A DNA stretch of 64,000 nt from Bacteroidota bacterium. Lineage in GTDB: Bacteria > Bacteroidota > Bacteroidia > Flavobacteriales_D > Crocinitomicaceae. The notes beneath the pieces were generated by a model that had not been told where the DNA came from, ran no database searches, and saw only the letters and a list, made by a program, of their open reading frames with translations. The stretch's first letter is position 1; every line of letters begins with the position of its first letter. The stretch lies in contig JAJRQK010000016.1 of the NCBI GenBank assembly GCA_024280295.1, forward strand, positions 1 to 64,000, read 5' to 3'. This document shows, piece by piece, positions 18,282-28,089 of this stretch. The position numbers and the translations under genes were made by a program.

Positions 18282-18602
18282 TTATGCGCGAATTTGCATT
18301 ATTTCTTGTGTGCCAATGATTGACTCTACCTCAATTAGAGAATTAGATAGGTGTCCAAAATCTGCGTAGAATAATTTTTCATCTCTTCCAATGATTTCTG
18401 ATTGTAAGCATTCATCGATCTTGAAATAAGCATTTTGCTTGCTTAAGGTATTTATTACTTGATTCAATTGAGATTGTGTGATCACCAATTCTGTTTCATA
18501 CCCAAGATAACCGCGTTGAATCATACCTTTCAAAAGAACTTCACTATCATTAGATGTGAAAATGATTGAACTTACTGCTAGTCTATTTCCTGTTTTACCC
18601 AT
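18282..18602 (-). CDS. Conserved-looking small protein of unknown function
   Basis: 106 residues without signal peptide or membrane segment, probably cytoplasmic: MGKTGNRLAVSSIIFTSN, then LKGMIQRGYLGYETELVITQSQLNQVINTL and ECLQSEIIGRDEKLFYADFGHL. Evenly distributed charged residues and a clear start support coding. I do not recognise a family. It is divergent from the aminopeptidase gene, with about 140 bases between their starts. Confidence 0.65.
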   Translation of the reverse strand: MGKTGNRLAVSSIIFTSNDSEVLLKGMIQRGYLGYETELVITQSQLNQVINTLSKQNAYFKIDECLQSEIIGRDEKLFYADFGHLSNSLIEVESIIGTQEIMQIRA

Positions 18603-18742
18603 ATTATTTGTGTTTTGTTAGAACAAATATGAGGTAGTAGGTCGTAATCTATTTACGATGATAGAAAAAACATGAAAAATGCATATCTTTTTTATCAAAC
18701 GGCTGAAAAAATGTAATTTCATGTTCTCTAAATAGTAACGCA

Positions 18743-20047
18743 ATGAAGTATCATCCAATAAATAGAGATTTATTCATCTCTAACAGAGTTAATTTTGTGA
18801 AACAGATGAGGGATTTATCTCTCGCTGTTTTCAATTCAAACGACATTTATCCTGTGAGTGCTGATAGTACAATGCCTTTTCAGCAACATCGAGATATTTT
18901 TCATCTTTCAGGAGTGGATCAAGAAGAGAGTATTCTGATTCTCTCACCAATGTCAAAAAATGAAGCGCATCGAGAAGTGCTGTTTTTGAAGGAAACGAAT
19001 GATCATATCGCTGTATGGGAAGGTGCAAAACTAAATAAAACTCAAGCGTTCGATGTTACAGGAGTCAAAACAATTTATTGGTTGGATCAATTTGATACAG
19101 TTTTCAAGCAGATGATGGCAGAAGTTGATGCAATTTACTTGAATACAAACGAGCATTTACGCGCAAATACTACAGTGCAAACACGAGAAGATCGATTTAT
19201 TGAATCTGTAAAAAAGGATTATCCAGCACATCAAGTTCGAAGAAGCGGACCAATTACTCATCGAATTAGATCGATTAAGAGTCAAATTGAAATTGAGTTA
19301 ATGCAAAAGGCATGTGATATTACTAAAATGGGAGTTGAACGTCTATTGAGGTTCATTAAACCTGGTATTTGGGAATATGAAATTGAAGCGGAGTTGCTTC
19401 ATGAATTTGTTCGAAAACGTTCACAGGGTTTTGCTTACACTCCCATTGTTGCTTCTGGAGTGAACGCTTGCGTCCTCCATTACACACAAAATAATGGTGA
19501 ATGCAAGGATGGTGAGGTCATATTATTGGATGTTGGAGCAGAATATGCAAACTATGCTTCTGATTTAACGCGCTGTATTCCTGTCAATGGAAGATTTACT
19601 GACCGTCAGAGGGAGGTATATAATTCGGTATTATACGTTAAAAACGAAGCTCAGAAGTTATTGGTTCCAGGAACTCTGATGAACGATTATCATAAAGAAG
19701 TTGGTAGTTTTATGGAAGCGGAACTTATCAAACTAGGGCTCATCGATTCAACAGACATTAAAAATCAAGACGTGAATTGGCCTGCATATAAGAAGTATTT
19801 CATGCACGGTACTTCTCACTTTATAGGGTTGGACACACATGATGTCGGTATTTGGAATGAACCAATCAAAGCTGGAATGGCATTTACGTGTGAGCCTGGT
19901 ATTTACATCCCCGAAGAGGGGTTAGGGATTCGATTAGAAGATGATTTGATTGTTCAAGAATCGGGTGTTCCGCTTAATTTGATGGGGGATATTCCAATAG
20001 AAGCGGACCACATCGAAGCAATTATGAACGAGGGCGTAACGCTGTAA
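18743..20047 (+). CDS. pepP: Xaa-Pro aminopeptidase (M24B, aminopeptidase P)
   Basis: 434 residues. Removes N-terminal residues that precede proline. An N-terminal AMP_N domain (NRVNFVKQMRDLSLAVFNSNDIYP...QHRDIFHLSGVDQEESILIL) is followed by the pita-bread catalytic domain with all five dinuclear-metal ligands: D263 (LLDVGAEYANYAS), D274 (SDLTR), H359 (MHGTSHFIGLDTHD), E384 (CEPGIYIPEEG) and E399 (GIRLEDD). Cytoplasmic. The alpha/beta hydrolase gene follows after 24 bases, suggesting cotranscription. Confidence 0.95.
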   Translation: MKYHPINRDLFISNRVNFVKQMRDLSLAVFNSNDIYPVSADSTMPFQQHRDIFHLSGVDQEESILILSPMSKNEAHREVLFLKETNDHIAVWEGAKLNKTQAFDVTGVKTIYWLDQFDTVFKQMMAEVDAIYLNTNEHLRANTTVQTREDRFIESVKKDYPAHQVRRSGPITHRIRSIKSQIEIELMQKACDITKMGVERLLRFIKPGIWEYEIEAELLHEFVRKRSQGFAYTPIVASGVNACVLHYTQNNGECKDGEVILLDVGAEYANYASDLTRCIPVNGRFTDRQREVYNSVLYVKNEAQKLLVPGTLMNDYHKEVGSFMEAELIKLGLIDSTDIKNQDVNWPAYKKYFMHGTSHFIGLDTHDVGIWNEPIKAGMAFTCEPGIYIPEEGLGIRLEDDLIVQESGVPLNLMGDIPIEADHIEAIMNEGVTL

Positions 20048-20071
20048 CTGATTTCAGAATTCACTTTCATT

Positions 20072-20845
20072 ATGAGTTATCTCCTCCATTTTGAAAAAAG
20101 AGGAAACGGGAAGCCAGTAATTTTCTTGCATGGATTTCTTGAATCTTTAAGAATGTGGGAGAATGTTAAAGTCCCCTCAAATTTTCAAGCAGTCTACATT
20201 GATTTACCTGGTCATGGTAAATCTATCAAGCCAAAGATGTTATGCGAATCTATAGAGGAAATGGCCAAGTTGATTTCTGATGTTGCTGATAAGTTAACTC
20301 TTGATTCATATAGTGTGATCGGACACTCTATGGGTGGTTACGTTTCGTTAGCCCTCAAGAAAATTGACAGCCGATGTACAAATGTTATGTTGCTCAATTC
20401 TAATTTTTGGAGTGATTCTGAATCAAAAAAGAAGGATAGAATGCGAATCGCTGAAATTGTTCAAACAAAGCAATCTCGTTTTATCTACGAAGCTATTCCT
20501 AATTTGTTTATTGATCCATCAGCTTATGACAAGGAAGTAAAGGGGTTAATACGAGATGCGATGATGATGTCACCAACCGCGATAGCCAAATCATCTATCG
20601 CAATGAGTAGAAGGGTTGATCAAAAATATATAATTGAAAAAAATCAAGGAATATTTACAATTATTCAAGGTGAACAAGATCCAGTTGTAGATGTGATCAG
20701 AATGCGCGATCAAGCGGAAAATCTAGTTGTGAATTTTATTGAAATGAAAAATGTAGGACACATGGCGCACATAGAGTCACCGCAAGTCATAAATAAGTAT
20801 ATCCGAGAATTCTTAGTTCCCATTGTCGTTGAAAATCCAAATTAA
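20072..20845 (+). CDS. Alpha/beta hydrolase
   Basis: 257 residues with the complete alpha/beta-hydrolase pattern: oxyanion HGFLES (about residue 20), DLPGHGKS, nucleophile elbow GHSMGGY with S86, an acid in GEQDPVVD and a histidine in NVGHMAHIE. Cap-domain substrate residues cannot be interpreted, so esterase, lipase or C-C hydrolase activity are all possible. No signal peptide. Probably cotranscribed with pepP. Confidence 0.88.
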   Translation: MSYLLHFEKRGNGKPVIFLHGFLESLRMWENVKVPSNFQAVYIDLPGHGKSIKPKMLCESIEEMAKLISDVADKLTLDSYSVIGHSMGGYVSLALKKIDSRCTNVMLLNSNFWSDSESKKKDRMRIAEIVQTKQSRFIYEAIPNLFIDPSAYDKEVKGLIRDAMMMSPTAIAKSSIAMSRRVDQKYIIEKNQGIFTIIQGEQDPVVDVIRMRDQAENLVVNFIEMKNVGHMAHIESPQVINKYIREFLVPIVVENPN

Positions 20846-21100
20846 TTCTGGTGTTGTGAGTACATTTGATTTCATAAGATGTAGTGTTAAATTATAGTAA
20901 TAACTTTTACCAAGATAAGTCATTCTTACGCTGCGTTTTGAAAAATAACCTAAACTGTATGTGAGATTTAGCAAAGTGTTGTTAAATTTTTGTCAGCTGA
21001 TTTTTTTTACGCTTCATCTGTTCCGACTTTACCTTTAGATCTAACTTAGATTACTATATTAGTACTAATCTCTGCCTTCTTAAACGAAAGACTATAGAAT

Positions 21101-21877
21101 ATGAAACTAAGAGCACTAATAGTAGATGATGAAGAATTTGCCCGCAAGAACCTAACAATGATGTTGGAGGAATACTGTCCTGACATTGAGGTAATCGGTG
21201 ATGCATCGAATAAGGGGCAAGCGAAAGCAATTATTGAATCTGCCGATCCTGATGTTGTGTTTCTTGATATTCGAATGCCTTCTGGATCTGAAGGATTTGA
21301 ACTTTTGGATGAAATTGAGAATAAGAAATTTTTGGTCGTTTTCGTTACAGCATTTAAGGACTATGCAATTCGCGCGTTTAATGCAAGTGCAGTCTATTAT
21401 ATTCTTAAACCAATTGATATAGAGGAACTAAAGTTAGCTGTAAGTCGTTTGGTGGAGACCAAAGAATTATACAAGGAATCCCCAGAAAATTACCAGACTT
21501 ACTTTGATTCGCTTAAGGATTTGTCAAGTAATATTCTCGGAAAAAAACAAAATAACCGCATTGCGATTAGTCATACGAAAGGACTTAAAATTGTTGAAGA
21601 TCATACGATAACCCATCTTGAAGCAAGCGGGAATTGCACAACAATCTATTTTAATGATGGATCGAGGTATTTAGATACACGTACGCTCAAAGTCTATGAG
21701 AACCTCCTAAACCCTGATCGATTTTGCCGTGTACACAAGTCTCATATAATTAACTTAGACATCTTGCTTGAATACGTAAACGATGATGGACATTTTGCTG
21801 TATTGAAAGGCGATATTCGAGTCCCTGTTGCGCGTAATCGTGTGACAGAGTTCGTTCGAATGCTCAAAGAAAATTAG
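21101..21877 (+). CDS. LytTR-family response regulator
   Basis: 258 residues. A receiver domain occupies about residues 1-120: acidic pocket DDEE (9-12), phospho-acceptor D56 in VFLDIRMP, and KPID near residue 105. A LytTR DNA-binding domain occupies about 160-255 (DHTITHLEASGNCTTIYFNDGSRYLDTRTLKVYE, FCRVHKSHIINLD). It is followed 12 bases later by its kinase. LytTR regulators usually bind pairs of direct repeats upstream of target genes. A near-consensus TACCTTTA box lies at 21030-21037. Confidence 0.94.
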   Translation: MKLRALIVDDEEFARKNLTMMLEEYCPDIEVIGDASNKGQAKAIIESADPDVVFLDIRMPSGSEGFELLDEIENKKFLVVFVTAFKDYAIRAFNASAVYYILKPIDIEELKLAVSRLVETKELYKESPENYQTYFDSLKDLSSNILGKKQNNRIAISHTKGLKIVEDHTITHLEASGNCTTIYFNDGSRYLDTRTLKVYENLLNPDRFCRVHKSHIINLDILLEYVNDDGHFAVLKGDIRVPVARNRVTEFVRMLKEN

Positions 21878-21889
21878 CGCGAGTAACGC

Positions 21890-24829
21890 ATGAAGAACAT
21901 TTTTGGACTACTTCTAATTTTATTTCTTAGCGCGGATGCGAGCGCACAGAAATATGCTTTTACGACGTATAGCTCAGAAGAAGGATTGCCTCAATCTCAA
22001 GTAACTGCAATTTGTCAAGACAAAGATGGCTATTTGTGGGTTTCCACACTTGGCGGACTTGCCAAATTCAATGGGAGTGAATTTACTACTTTTTCGTCAA
22101 ACGATGGGCTTCTCAATAATCGAGTTCAAGCACTGTCCTATTTTCAAAATACGCTCTGGGTTGGTCATGATGGAGGGGTTTCGTACATCAAGAATAATTC
22201 AATTAACAATGTCGCTTTCAGTGGGAATGATAAATCACGAAAAGTATCAACAATTATTGAATTCAAAGGGCGAGTTATTATTTGCTCTAATGGTGGTGGA
22301 ATATGGGAATTGAAAAACAATAAACTGCTAAAAATCAGGTTGGAAACAGATGATTATCGAAAGATTAAAGGTGCATATTCACATGATGGAACGCTCTATC
22401 TAGCAACTAAAGGTGGTATTATTACAACTACTGATGTTCGAAATTTCGCTCTATTTCCAGGACTTGATTCACTTATCTTTTCTGGAGTAACGGGTCGAGG
22501 AAATTTGATTTATTTTTCAACTTTCAATGATGGTGTTTACCTTAAGAATTTAAAATCTGGAACTATCAAACTTTTTGACGACCAAGCGCTAAAACATACA
22601 ATTTACGGCTGTTATTTAGATGGTTATGATCGGTTGTGGATGAATACTCAAGAAGGTGCCGTTACTATCTCAAAGAACGGTGAAATTGGATTCATCGATC
22701 AAGAGCAAGGACTTCCAATTAACCCATTAAGCTGTTTCTTTCAGGATGCGGATGCAAATCTTTGGATGGGATCGCTTGGTAAAGGAATTTTCCGATTTCC
22801 TGGAGAAGGGTTCAAATATTACGATAAAACAACAGAGTTTGATGCAGACTTATTTTTAACTGGATTTCAGAAATCGAATGGAGATTATTATTTCGGAACG
22901 TATGGAGAAGGGTTACTCAGACGTGACTCTCAAATGAATATCCATAAGATTGATATCGGACAAGGCACAATATGGGCATCACTTCAAAATGTTGACAGGA
23001 AGGATTGGTTTGGCACGCAAACATCGCTTGTTTCGATAGACCAAAAAGGGGTGATAAAAGAGTTCTCCCTCGAATATGGTCTTCCTGGTGCCAAAATAAC
23101 GGCACTCTATCGAGTTGGTAAACATGAAATGTACATAGGCGGAAGTGAAGGTGTTGCACATTACAAAAACGGAGTTATTACAAAACTTTCTCAACTTGTT
23201 GATGGATATATTGGTACTGTACGCGATTTTGCCATGCAAAATGGAGTTCTTTATTGTGCGACAAATTTAGGACTATTTGTCTTTCAAGATGGATTCTTCC
23301 GACAGTATAAAGACGTTGCTGGGGTAATTTACAACATTGAAATTGATGCCTTTTCCAATTTTTGGTACGGAAGTGAGGAGGGGTTGTTTAGAATTAAAGA
23401 TAACAAAACAGAACGAATTGAATTAAGTAGCAATTCTGGGTCAAATTATATTAATTTCTTGAACCATAAGGATGGACTAATCTACGCAGGAACGAATAAC
23501 GGTCTATTTCTGTTGTCGGATTTAGATAAAACGGAAGTTTCTAAATTCCGATTTGGGAGTGGTGAAGGAATTGTGGATTTGGAAAGCAATTTGAATTCTG
23601 GATTTTTTGATCACAATGGGAATTTTTGGTTTGGTACTGCTTCAGGCTTGGTTTGTTATCATCCAGATAAAATGAAATTCTCTACAGCTAAACCAAAGGT
23701 TCGATTAAAGTCGATCTTAATGAATTATGAAAACTTCAATTATAGTGATTATAGTGAAACACTTAATGAGTATGGATTCCCAACAAACTTGGTACTTCCA
23801 TATTCTAAAAACAACCTTATTTTCGAACTTGATGGGATTTCATTGTCGAATTTTAAAGGTCTGAGTTACCAATTTTGGCTCGAAGGTCTAAATGATGGTT
23901 GGTCACCACTTTCTACTAATGCAACGATTACATTTACAAGTTTACCTGCGGGCGATTATATTTTAAAAATGAGAAGCGTAGACATGAAAGGGCGATTTTC
24001 GGATGAAATCTTAATTCCATTTTCCATCGGTCAAGCATTCTATAAAACTTGGTGGTTTATTACGCTTGTTCTATTGTCAATGCTTGCTGTGCTGATTCTG
24101 ATTTTCCGATTTCGCCTTCGGAGAGTAAATGAGATAAACGCCCAAGAAAAGTTAACCTATAAGGCGCGACTATTATCATTGGAACAACAATCTATGAATG
24201 CAAGCATGAACCGCCATTTCGTCTTCAATTCATTGAATTCAATCCAATATTTCATCAATACACAAGACCGTCTTTCTGCTAATAAGTACTTGACTAATTT
24301 TGCCAACTTGATCCGTAAAAATTTGGATTCAGCAACTGCAGTAGGAAATATGATCACCCTAGATGAAGAAATTGAACGCTTAGAACTCTACCTCTCATTG
24401 GAATCAATGCGATTTAAAGATCGATTTGACTATGTGATAAATGTCGTAAATGTCGATACTGAGTCCATTAGGATTCCCGCTATGATCATGCAGCCTTTTG
24501 TTGAGAATAGTATTATTCATGGAATCCTGTCAAATACAGAGAAAAAAGGGCTAATTCAGATTGATGTCGTCATAAAAGATAATTACTTGAATATCTCAAT
24601 AGAAGATAATGGAGTAGGAGTGGATCACAGCATGAAGAGTAAAGTCGAAGTGGATGGTGACCATCGCTCAAAAGGAATGGAAATTACCTCTAAGCGAATT
24701 GAGTTGTTGCAAAAAGTGTCGGATAACGATATATCCCTTGAAGGGCCGTATGAAATTGTAAATGATGACGGTTCAATCAATGGAACACGCGTTTTACTCA
24801 AAATATCCCTCAATGATTTGGAAAACTAG
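21890..24829 (+). CDS. Two-component sensor histidine kinase with beta-propeller sensor (LytS/His_kinase type)
   Basis: 979 residues. Signal peptide (1-20, ending ASAQ), then a large periplasmic sensor made of two-component-propeller repeats (EEGLPQSQVTAICQDKDGYLWVSTLGGLAKF, then DGYDRLWMNTQEGAVT, DADANLWMGSLGKGIFRF and others), a Y_Y_Y-like domain (LVLPYSKNNLIFELDGISLS, LPAGDYILKMRSVD), one TM segment near 715-740 (WWFITLVLLSMLAVLILIF), and a cytoplasmic His_kinase domain with H776 in MNRHFVFNSLNSIQYF. The ATPase N-box is PAMIMQPFVENSIIHGI and the G-box EDNGVGVD. Architecture resembles hybrid-like Bacteroidota sensors that in other species sense glycans or cell-envelope state; the ligand here is unknown. 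Confidence 0.94.
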   Translation: MKNIFGLLLILFLSADASAQKYAFTTYSSEEGLPQSQVTAICQDKDGYLWVSTLGGLAKFNGSEFTTFSSNDGLLNNRVQALSYFQNTLWVGHDGGVSYIKNNSINNVAFSGNDKSRKVSTIIEFKGRVIICSNGGGIWELKNNKLLKIRLETDDYRKIKGAYSHDGTLYLATKGGIITTTDVRNFALFPGLDSLIFSGVTGRGNLIYFSTFNDGVYLKNLKSGTIKLFDDQALKHTIYGCYLDGYDRLWMNTQEGAVTISKNGEIGFIDQEQGLPINPLSCFFQDADANLWMGSLGKGIFRFPGEGFKYYDKTTEFDADLFLTGFQKSNGDYYFGTYGEGLLRRDSQMNIHKIDIGQGTIWASLQNVDRKDWFGTQTSLVSIDQKGVIKEFSLEYGLPGAKITALYRVGKHEMYIGGSEGVAHYKNGVITKLSQLVDGYIGTVRDFAMQNGVLYCATNLGLFVFQDGFFRQYKDVAGVIYNIEIDAFSNFWYGSEEGLFRIKDNKTERIELSSNSGSNYINFLNHKDGLIYAGTNNGLFLLSDLDKTEVSKFRFGSGEGIVDLESNLNSGFFDHNGNFWFGTASGLVCYHPDKMKFSTAKPKVRLKSILMNYENFNYSDYSETLNEYGFPTNLVLPYSKNNLIFELDGISLSNFKGLSYQFWLEGLNDGWSPLSTNATITFTSLPAGDYILKMRSVDMKGRFSDEILIPFSIGQAFYKTWWFITLVLLSMLAVLILIFRFRLRRVNEINAQEKLTYKARLLSLEQQSMNASMNRHFVFNSLNSIQYFINTQDRLSANKYLTNFANLIRKNLDSATAVGNMITLDEEIERLELYLSLESMRFKDRFDYVINVVNVDTESIRIPAMIMQPFVENSIIHGILSNTEKKGLIQIDVVIKDNYLNISIEDNGVGVDHSMKSKVEVDGDHRSKGMEITSKRIELLQKVSDNDISLEGPYEIVNDDGSINGTRVLLKISLNDLEN

Positions 24830-24848
24830 TGATTGTGATGTATATTTG
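24818..24848 (+). promoter_or_regulatory. Internal promoter for the small lipoprotein gene
   Basis: TTG (24818-24820), 20-base spacer, TATATTTG (24841-24848). It overlaps the 3' end of the kinase gene, so the lipoprotein can be expressed independently of the two-component operon. Confidence 0.55.
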
Positions 24849-24866
24849 TTAGGTAAAGTATTGAGA

Positions 24867-25085
24867 ATGAAAAAGATTATTTATATAGCTGTTGCGTTTT
24901 TTGCCTTTGGTATGACGTCTTGTGACAAGCAAGATATTCAACCAAACGGTAATAATCCATCGCAAGAGCCTGTATGGAGATCTTCCTCTGCTGACCACTT
25001 TGATGAAGGAGGAGGATCTGAGGGAGGAGGAATAACAGATCCAAATACGGATCCAGATGGAGACGAAAAGAAAAAACCGATTTAA
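24867..25085 (+). CDS. Small acidic/glycine-rich lipoprotein
   Basis: 72 residues from the ATG at 24867: MKKIIYIAVAFFAFGMTSC with lipobox MTSC (C19), then a low-complexity segment with GGGSEGGG and a DPNTDPDGDEKKKP tail. No domain. The start inside the longer open frame is fixed by the signal peptide and by the promoter just upstream. The mature part is only about 53 residues, likely a flexible envelope tether or small surface lipoprotein. Terminated by a strong hairpin. Confidence 0.75.
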   Translation: MKKIIYIAVAFFAFGMTSCDKQDIQPNGNNPSQEPVWRSSSADHFDEGGGSEGGGITDPNTDPDGDEKKKPI

Positions 25086-25109
25086 ATTATAAATACTATT
25101 ATAGTGTAA

Positions 25110-25141
25110 AGTCCTAATTGAAACAATTAGGGCTTTTTTTT
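25110..25141 (+). terminator. Rho-independent terminator
   Basis: An 11-bp stem AGTCCTAATTG / CAATTAGGGCT (one G-U), AAA loop, then a run of eight T. It ends the lipoprotein transcript. Confidence 0.92.
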
Positions 25142-25217
25142 GTCCAAGATTCTTCGTCCGTTCACTAGATAAAAGATACACTTCAGATTTTAGCTCAAAA
25201 ACACTTGTTTCCTTTCC

Positions 25218-25258
25218 GTATATTAGATTTAACTACTTAGAATGATAAACTAATATAC
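25218..25258 (+). promoter_or_regulatory. Perfect 9-bp inverted repeat immediately before a start codon
   Basis: GTATATTAG (25218-25226) and CTAATATAC (25250-25258) are exact reverse complements separated by 23 bases. The second arm ends directly before the ATG at 25259. It could be an operator, or an RNA stem that hides the ribosome-loading region. Confidence 0.5.
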
Positions 25259-26818
25259 ATGTCTAGCAAGGTAAACAACGCACTATTTGAACTTATTCGA
25301 GCAATGTCCAAGTCGGAAAAAAGGTACTTCAAATTGATGTCCTCACGACATACAATTGGAAAGGAAAACAACTATGTTCGCCTCTTTGATTTTCTGGATA
25401 AACAATCAGAATATGATGAAAACTTGATCTTCTCAACGTTTAAAGGAGAGCCATTTTTAAATCGTTTTTCGATTACTAAAAAGCGACTGTATGACCATGT
25501 TTTATCTGCACTAGATTCTTTTCATAGTACAAATTCAATAGAAGCTCAATTACATAAGCAGCTACATGCAGCTGATATTCTTTTTGAGAAATCTCTTTAC
25601 GATCAATGTCGAAGAGTGCTAAGAAGCGCTGAAAAACTAGCCGAAAAGAATGAATTGCCAAGTATTTTGATGTTAGTTGCCTATAAAAAGAAGCGTTTAC
25701 GTGAAACGATGGGCTCTTTGAATGTGTCCGAAATTGAGATTGATGATATCTTAGATAAGGACAAACACTACTCAAATTCAATAGAGGCATATAATCAACT
25801 GTGGTCTATTAAAAGCAAACTGTTTTCTCGTTTATCTAAGAAAGGTGTCGCTCGATCGGATAATGATTCTACGGACTATAACGAACTTTGCAAAGAGGTA
25901 TTAGTTGGTTTTAATAGCGATGAACTTTCATTCGAGTCCTTGCATTTATATCATCACATTTTGAGCGCGTATTACTATGCAGTGGGAAATATGGCTGAGT
26001 CCTTATTTCACCTAGAAATAAATTTGAATGGAATAGATAAGGACTCACTTGTTAAGCGGGTTGATGCAAATAAATATGTTTCGGCATTAACAAACGCCAT
26101 TTACATTGCTGATAAGATTGGGGAGTACAGAAAATCGGTGGAATATCTCGCTGTATTAAAAGACTTTGCTGCTTCTACTAAGTCAAATGAAGACCTCTCA
26201 ATTAAACTTTTTTCAAGTATTAGTAGCATAGAACTAAGTATTTACCTTCGAAAAGGTGATTTCACTAAGGCAAGTAAAACTGCCGAAACAGTAACAGATA
26301 AATTAACGGAATATGGAGATAAAGTTGTTCCGGTTCGAAGAGCATTCTTGGAGTATAAAATGGCTGTTGTGAATATGGGATTAGGTGATTATTCTGCTGC
26401 TCTAAAATGGATTAATCGAATCTTAAATGATCCTAACCTCGATAAAACGGAAGATATCATTGGTTTTACACAACTACTTGATTTATTGGTTCACATTGAA
26501 TTAAATAACACGAAATTGTTGCCCTATTCTTTGAAAAATACTCAACGCTTTTTTAAAACACGAAACAGGTTGTACGGATTCGAAAAAGTACTTTTAGAAT
26601 CAATTAATAAGTTGATTAAATGCACCGACCCATTTGATAGTCAAAATATTTGGGAAACGCTTTACAATGAATTGGCGAAGATTACCAATGATGATGTTTT
26701 CGAGAGTATTGCCCTGGATTATTTTGATTTTCAATCATGGGCAGAGGCAAAACAAAAGCGAAAATCATTTGATTTAATCGTACGTGAGAAATACAATCGT
26801 AGGATGAGAGTTGCTTAA
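25259..26818 (+). CDS. Large helical protein of unknown function
   Basis: 519 residues without signal peptide or membrane segment. The opening (NNALFELIRAMSKSEKRYFKLMSS) is basic and helical. The rest is almost entirely predicted amphipathic helices with TPR-like pairs, for example QCRRVLRSAEKLAEKNELPS, EYRKSVEYLAVLKDFAAST and DYSAALKWINRILNDPN. TPR-like repeats usually mediate protein-protein contacts. I do not recognise a named family. It is monocistronic, between a terminator and convergent thiL, and its start is embedded in an inverted repeat. Confidence 0.8.
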   Translation: MSSKVNNALFELIRAMSKSEKRYFKLMSSRHTIGKENNYVRLFDFLDKQSEYDENLIFSTFKGEPFLNRFSITKKRLYDHVLSALDSFHSTNSIEAQLHKQLHAADILFEKSLYDQCRRVLRSAEKLAEKNELPSILMLVAYKKKRLRETMGSLNVSEIEIDDILDKDKHYSNSIEAYNQLWSIKSKLFSRLSKKGVARSDNDSTDYNELCKEVLVGFNSDELSFESLHLYHHILSAYYYAVGNMAESLFHLEINLNGIDKDSLVKRVDANKYVSALTNAIYIADKIGEYRKSVEYLAVLKDFAASTKSNEDLSIKLFSSISSIELSIYLRKGDFTKASKTAETVTDKLTEYGDKVVPVRRAFLEYKMAVVNMGLGDYSAALKWINRILNDPNLDKTEDIIGFTQLLDLLVHIELNNTKLLPYSLKNTQRFFKTRNRLYGFEKVLLESINKLIKCTDPFDSQNIWETLYNELAKITNDDVFESIALDYFDFQSWAEAKQKRKSFDLIVREKYNRRMRVA

Positions 26819-27051
26819 TAATTATTTAACTTTGATTGGTGCAACAAACTTCTGCGTCAAGAATAGTAACGGCATCCTTTTAGAAATGCATATCAATGGA
26901 GCAAAATAGGTATTTTAAAAGATAGAGTGAATAGTCTGACCTGTGGGTTGGGTCTGTGAGTTGGAAAGGGTACATCCAAAAAAATATAAAGTTTAAAAGG
27001 TAACAAAGTTTAGAGGGATTTGCGACTGCCGTAAATTTTCTCTTGATTTGT

Positions 27052-28089
27052 TTAATCCTCAAAATGATTCCAGCCTTGTGCTTGCAGTTCAATTGCTGCC
27101 CCTTGCTTATCGATTAAGTATTTACCAGCGTCTTTATCTGTAATATGTCCTATTACAGTCATGTGTGGATTTCCCTTAATTTTCTCGAAGTCATCTTGAG
27201 CAACGGTGAATAACAATTCGTAATCCTCCCCTCCGTTTAGCGCGCAAGTAACTGGATTTAAATTGAACTCAATTGCTGTCATGGATGTTTCTGTATCAAT
27301 TGGGATTTTCTCATCATATAGCTTGCAGCCTACTTCACTCGACTTGCAAATGTGGAAGACTTCGGAAGCGAGTCCATCGGAAATATCAATCATTGAAGTT
27401 GGAATCACTTCCAGTTCTTTCAAAAATTTAATCACATCAACGCGCGCTTCTGGCTTTAATTGGCGCTGAAGAATGTAATCGTGCCCATCTAAATCAGGTT
27501 GAATTTTTGGACTTGCTTCGAATACTTGTTTTTCTCTTTCAAGTACTTGTAACCCAACATAAGCACCGCCTAAATCACCGGTAGCGACGATCAAATCGTT
27601 TTCTTTTGCACCAGATCGATACGTGATTGATTTCGAATTCACACGACCGATAGCGGTGATACTAATCGTCAATCCAGATAAAGAAGAGGTGGTATCGCCT
27701 CCTACTAGATCAACTTCGAATGCGTCGCAAGCTGCGTGAATACCTTCGTACAATTCTTCCAATGCCTCGACAGGAAATCGACTAGAAACAGCAATAGAGA
27801 CTGTGATTTGCTCGGCTGTTCCGTTCATAGCGCATATATCCGACACATTTACAGCAACGGCTTTGTAACCTAGGTGTTTTAGTGGCATATACATCAAGTT
27901 AAAATGTACGCCTTCAATGAGCATGTCCGTAGAAATGAGTGTACTTTCTTTTTTTGAATGGAAAATCACAGCAGCATCATCTCCAATACCTGTGATAGTC
28001 GAAGACTGCTTGTTTTCGAAGTTCTTGGTAAGGTGATCGATTAATCCAAATTCACCAAGTTGTTCTAGTTCTGTTCTTTTTTCACTCAT
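27052..28089 (-). CDS. thiL: Thiamine-monophosphate kinase
   Basis: 345 residues from the ATG at 28089 (MSEKRTELEQLGEFGLID). ATP-dependent conversion of thiamine phosphate to thiamine diphosphate. AIR-synthase-like motifs: GIGDDAAVI (ATP/Mg), STDMLIEGVHF, GYKAVAVNVSDICAMNG, LVGGDTT and GGEDYELLFTV near the end. The family start EFGLID confirms the short reading; an upstream extension to 28170 has no support. A TAGCTTTG box (minus, 28105-28112) sits just upstream, so the leader is short. Confidence 0.93.
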   Translation of the reverse strand: MSEKRTELEQLGEFGLIDHLTKNFENKQSSTITGIGDDAAVIFHSKKESTLISTDMLIEGVHFNLMYMPLKHLGYKAVAVNVSDICAMNGTAEQITVSIAVSSRFPVEALEELYEGIHAACDAFEVDLVGGDTTSSLSGLTISITAIGRVNSKSITYRSGAKENDLIVATGDLGGAYVGLQVLEREKQVFEASPKIQPDLDGHDYILQRQLKPEARVDVIKFLKELEVIPTSMIDISDGLASEVFHICKSSEVGCKLYDEKIPIDTETSMTAIEFNLNPVTCALNGGEDYELLFTVAQDDFEKIKGNPHMTVIGHITDKDAGKYLIDKQGAAIELQAQGWNHFED

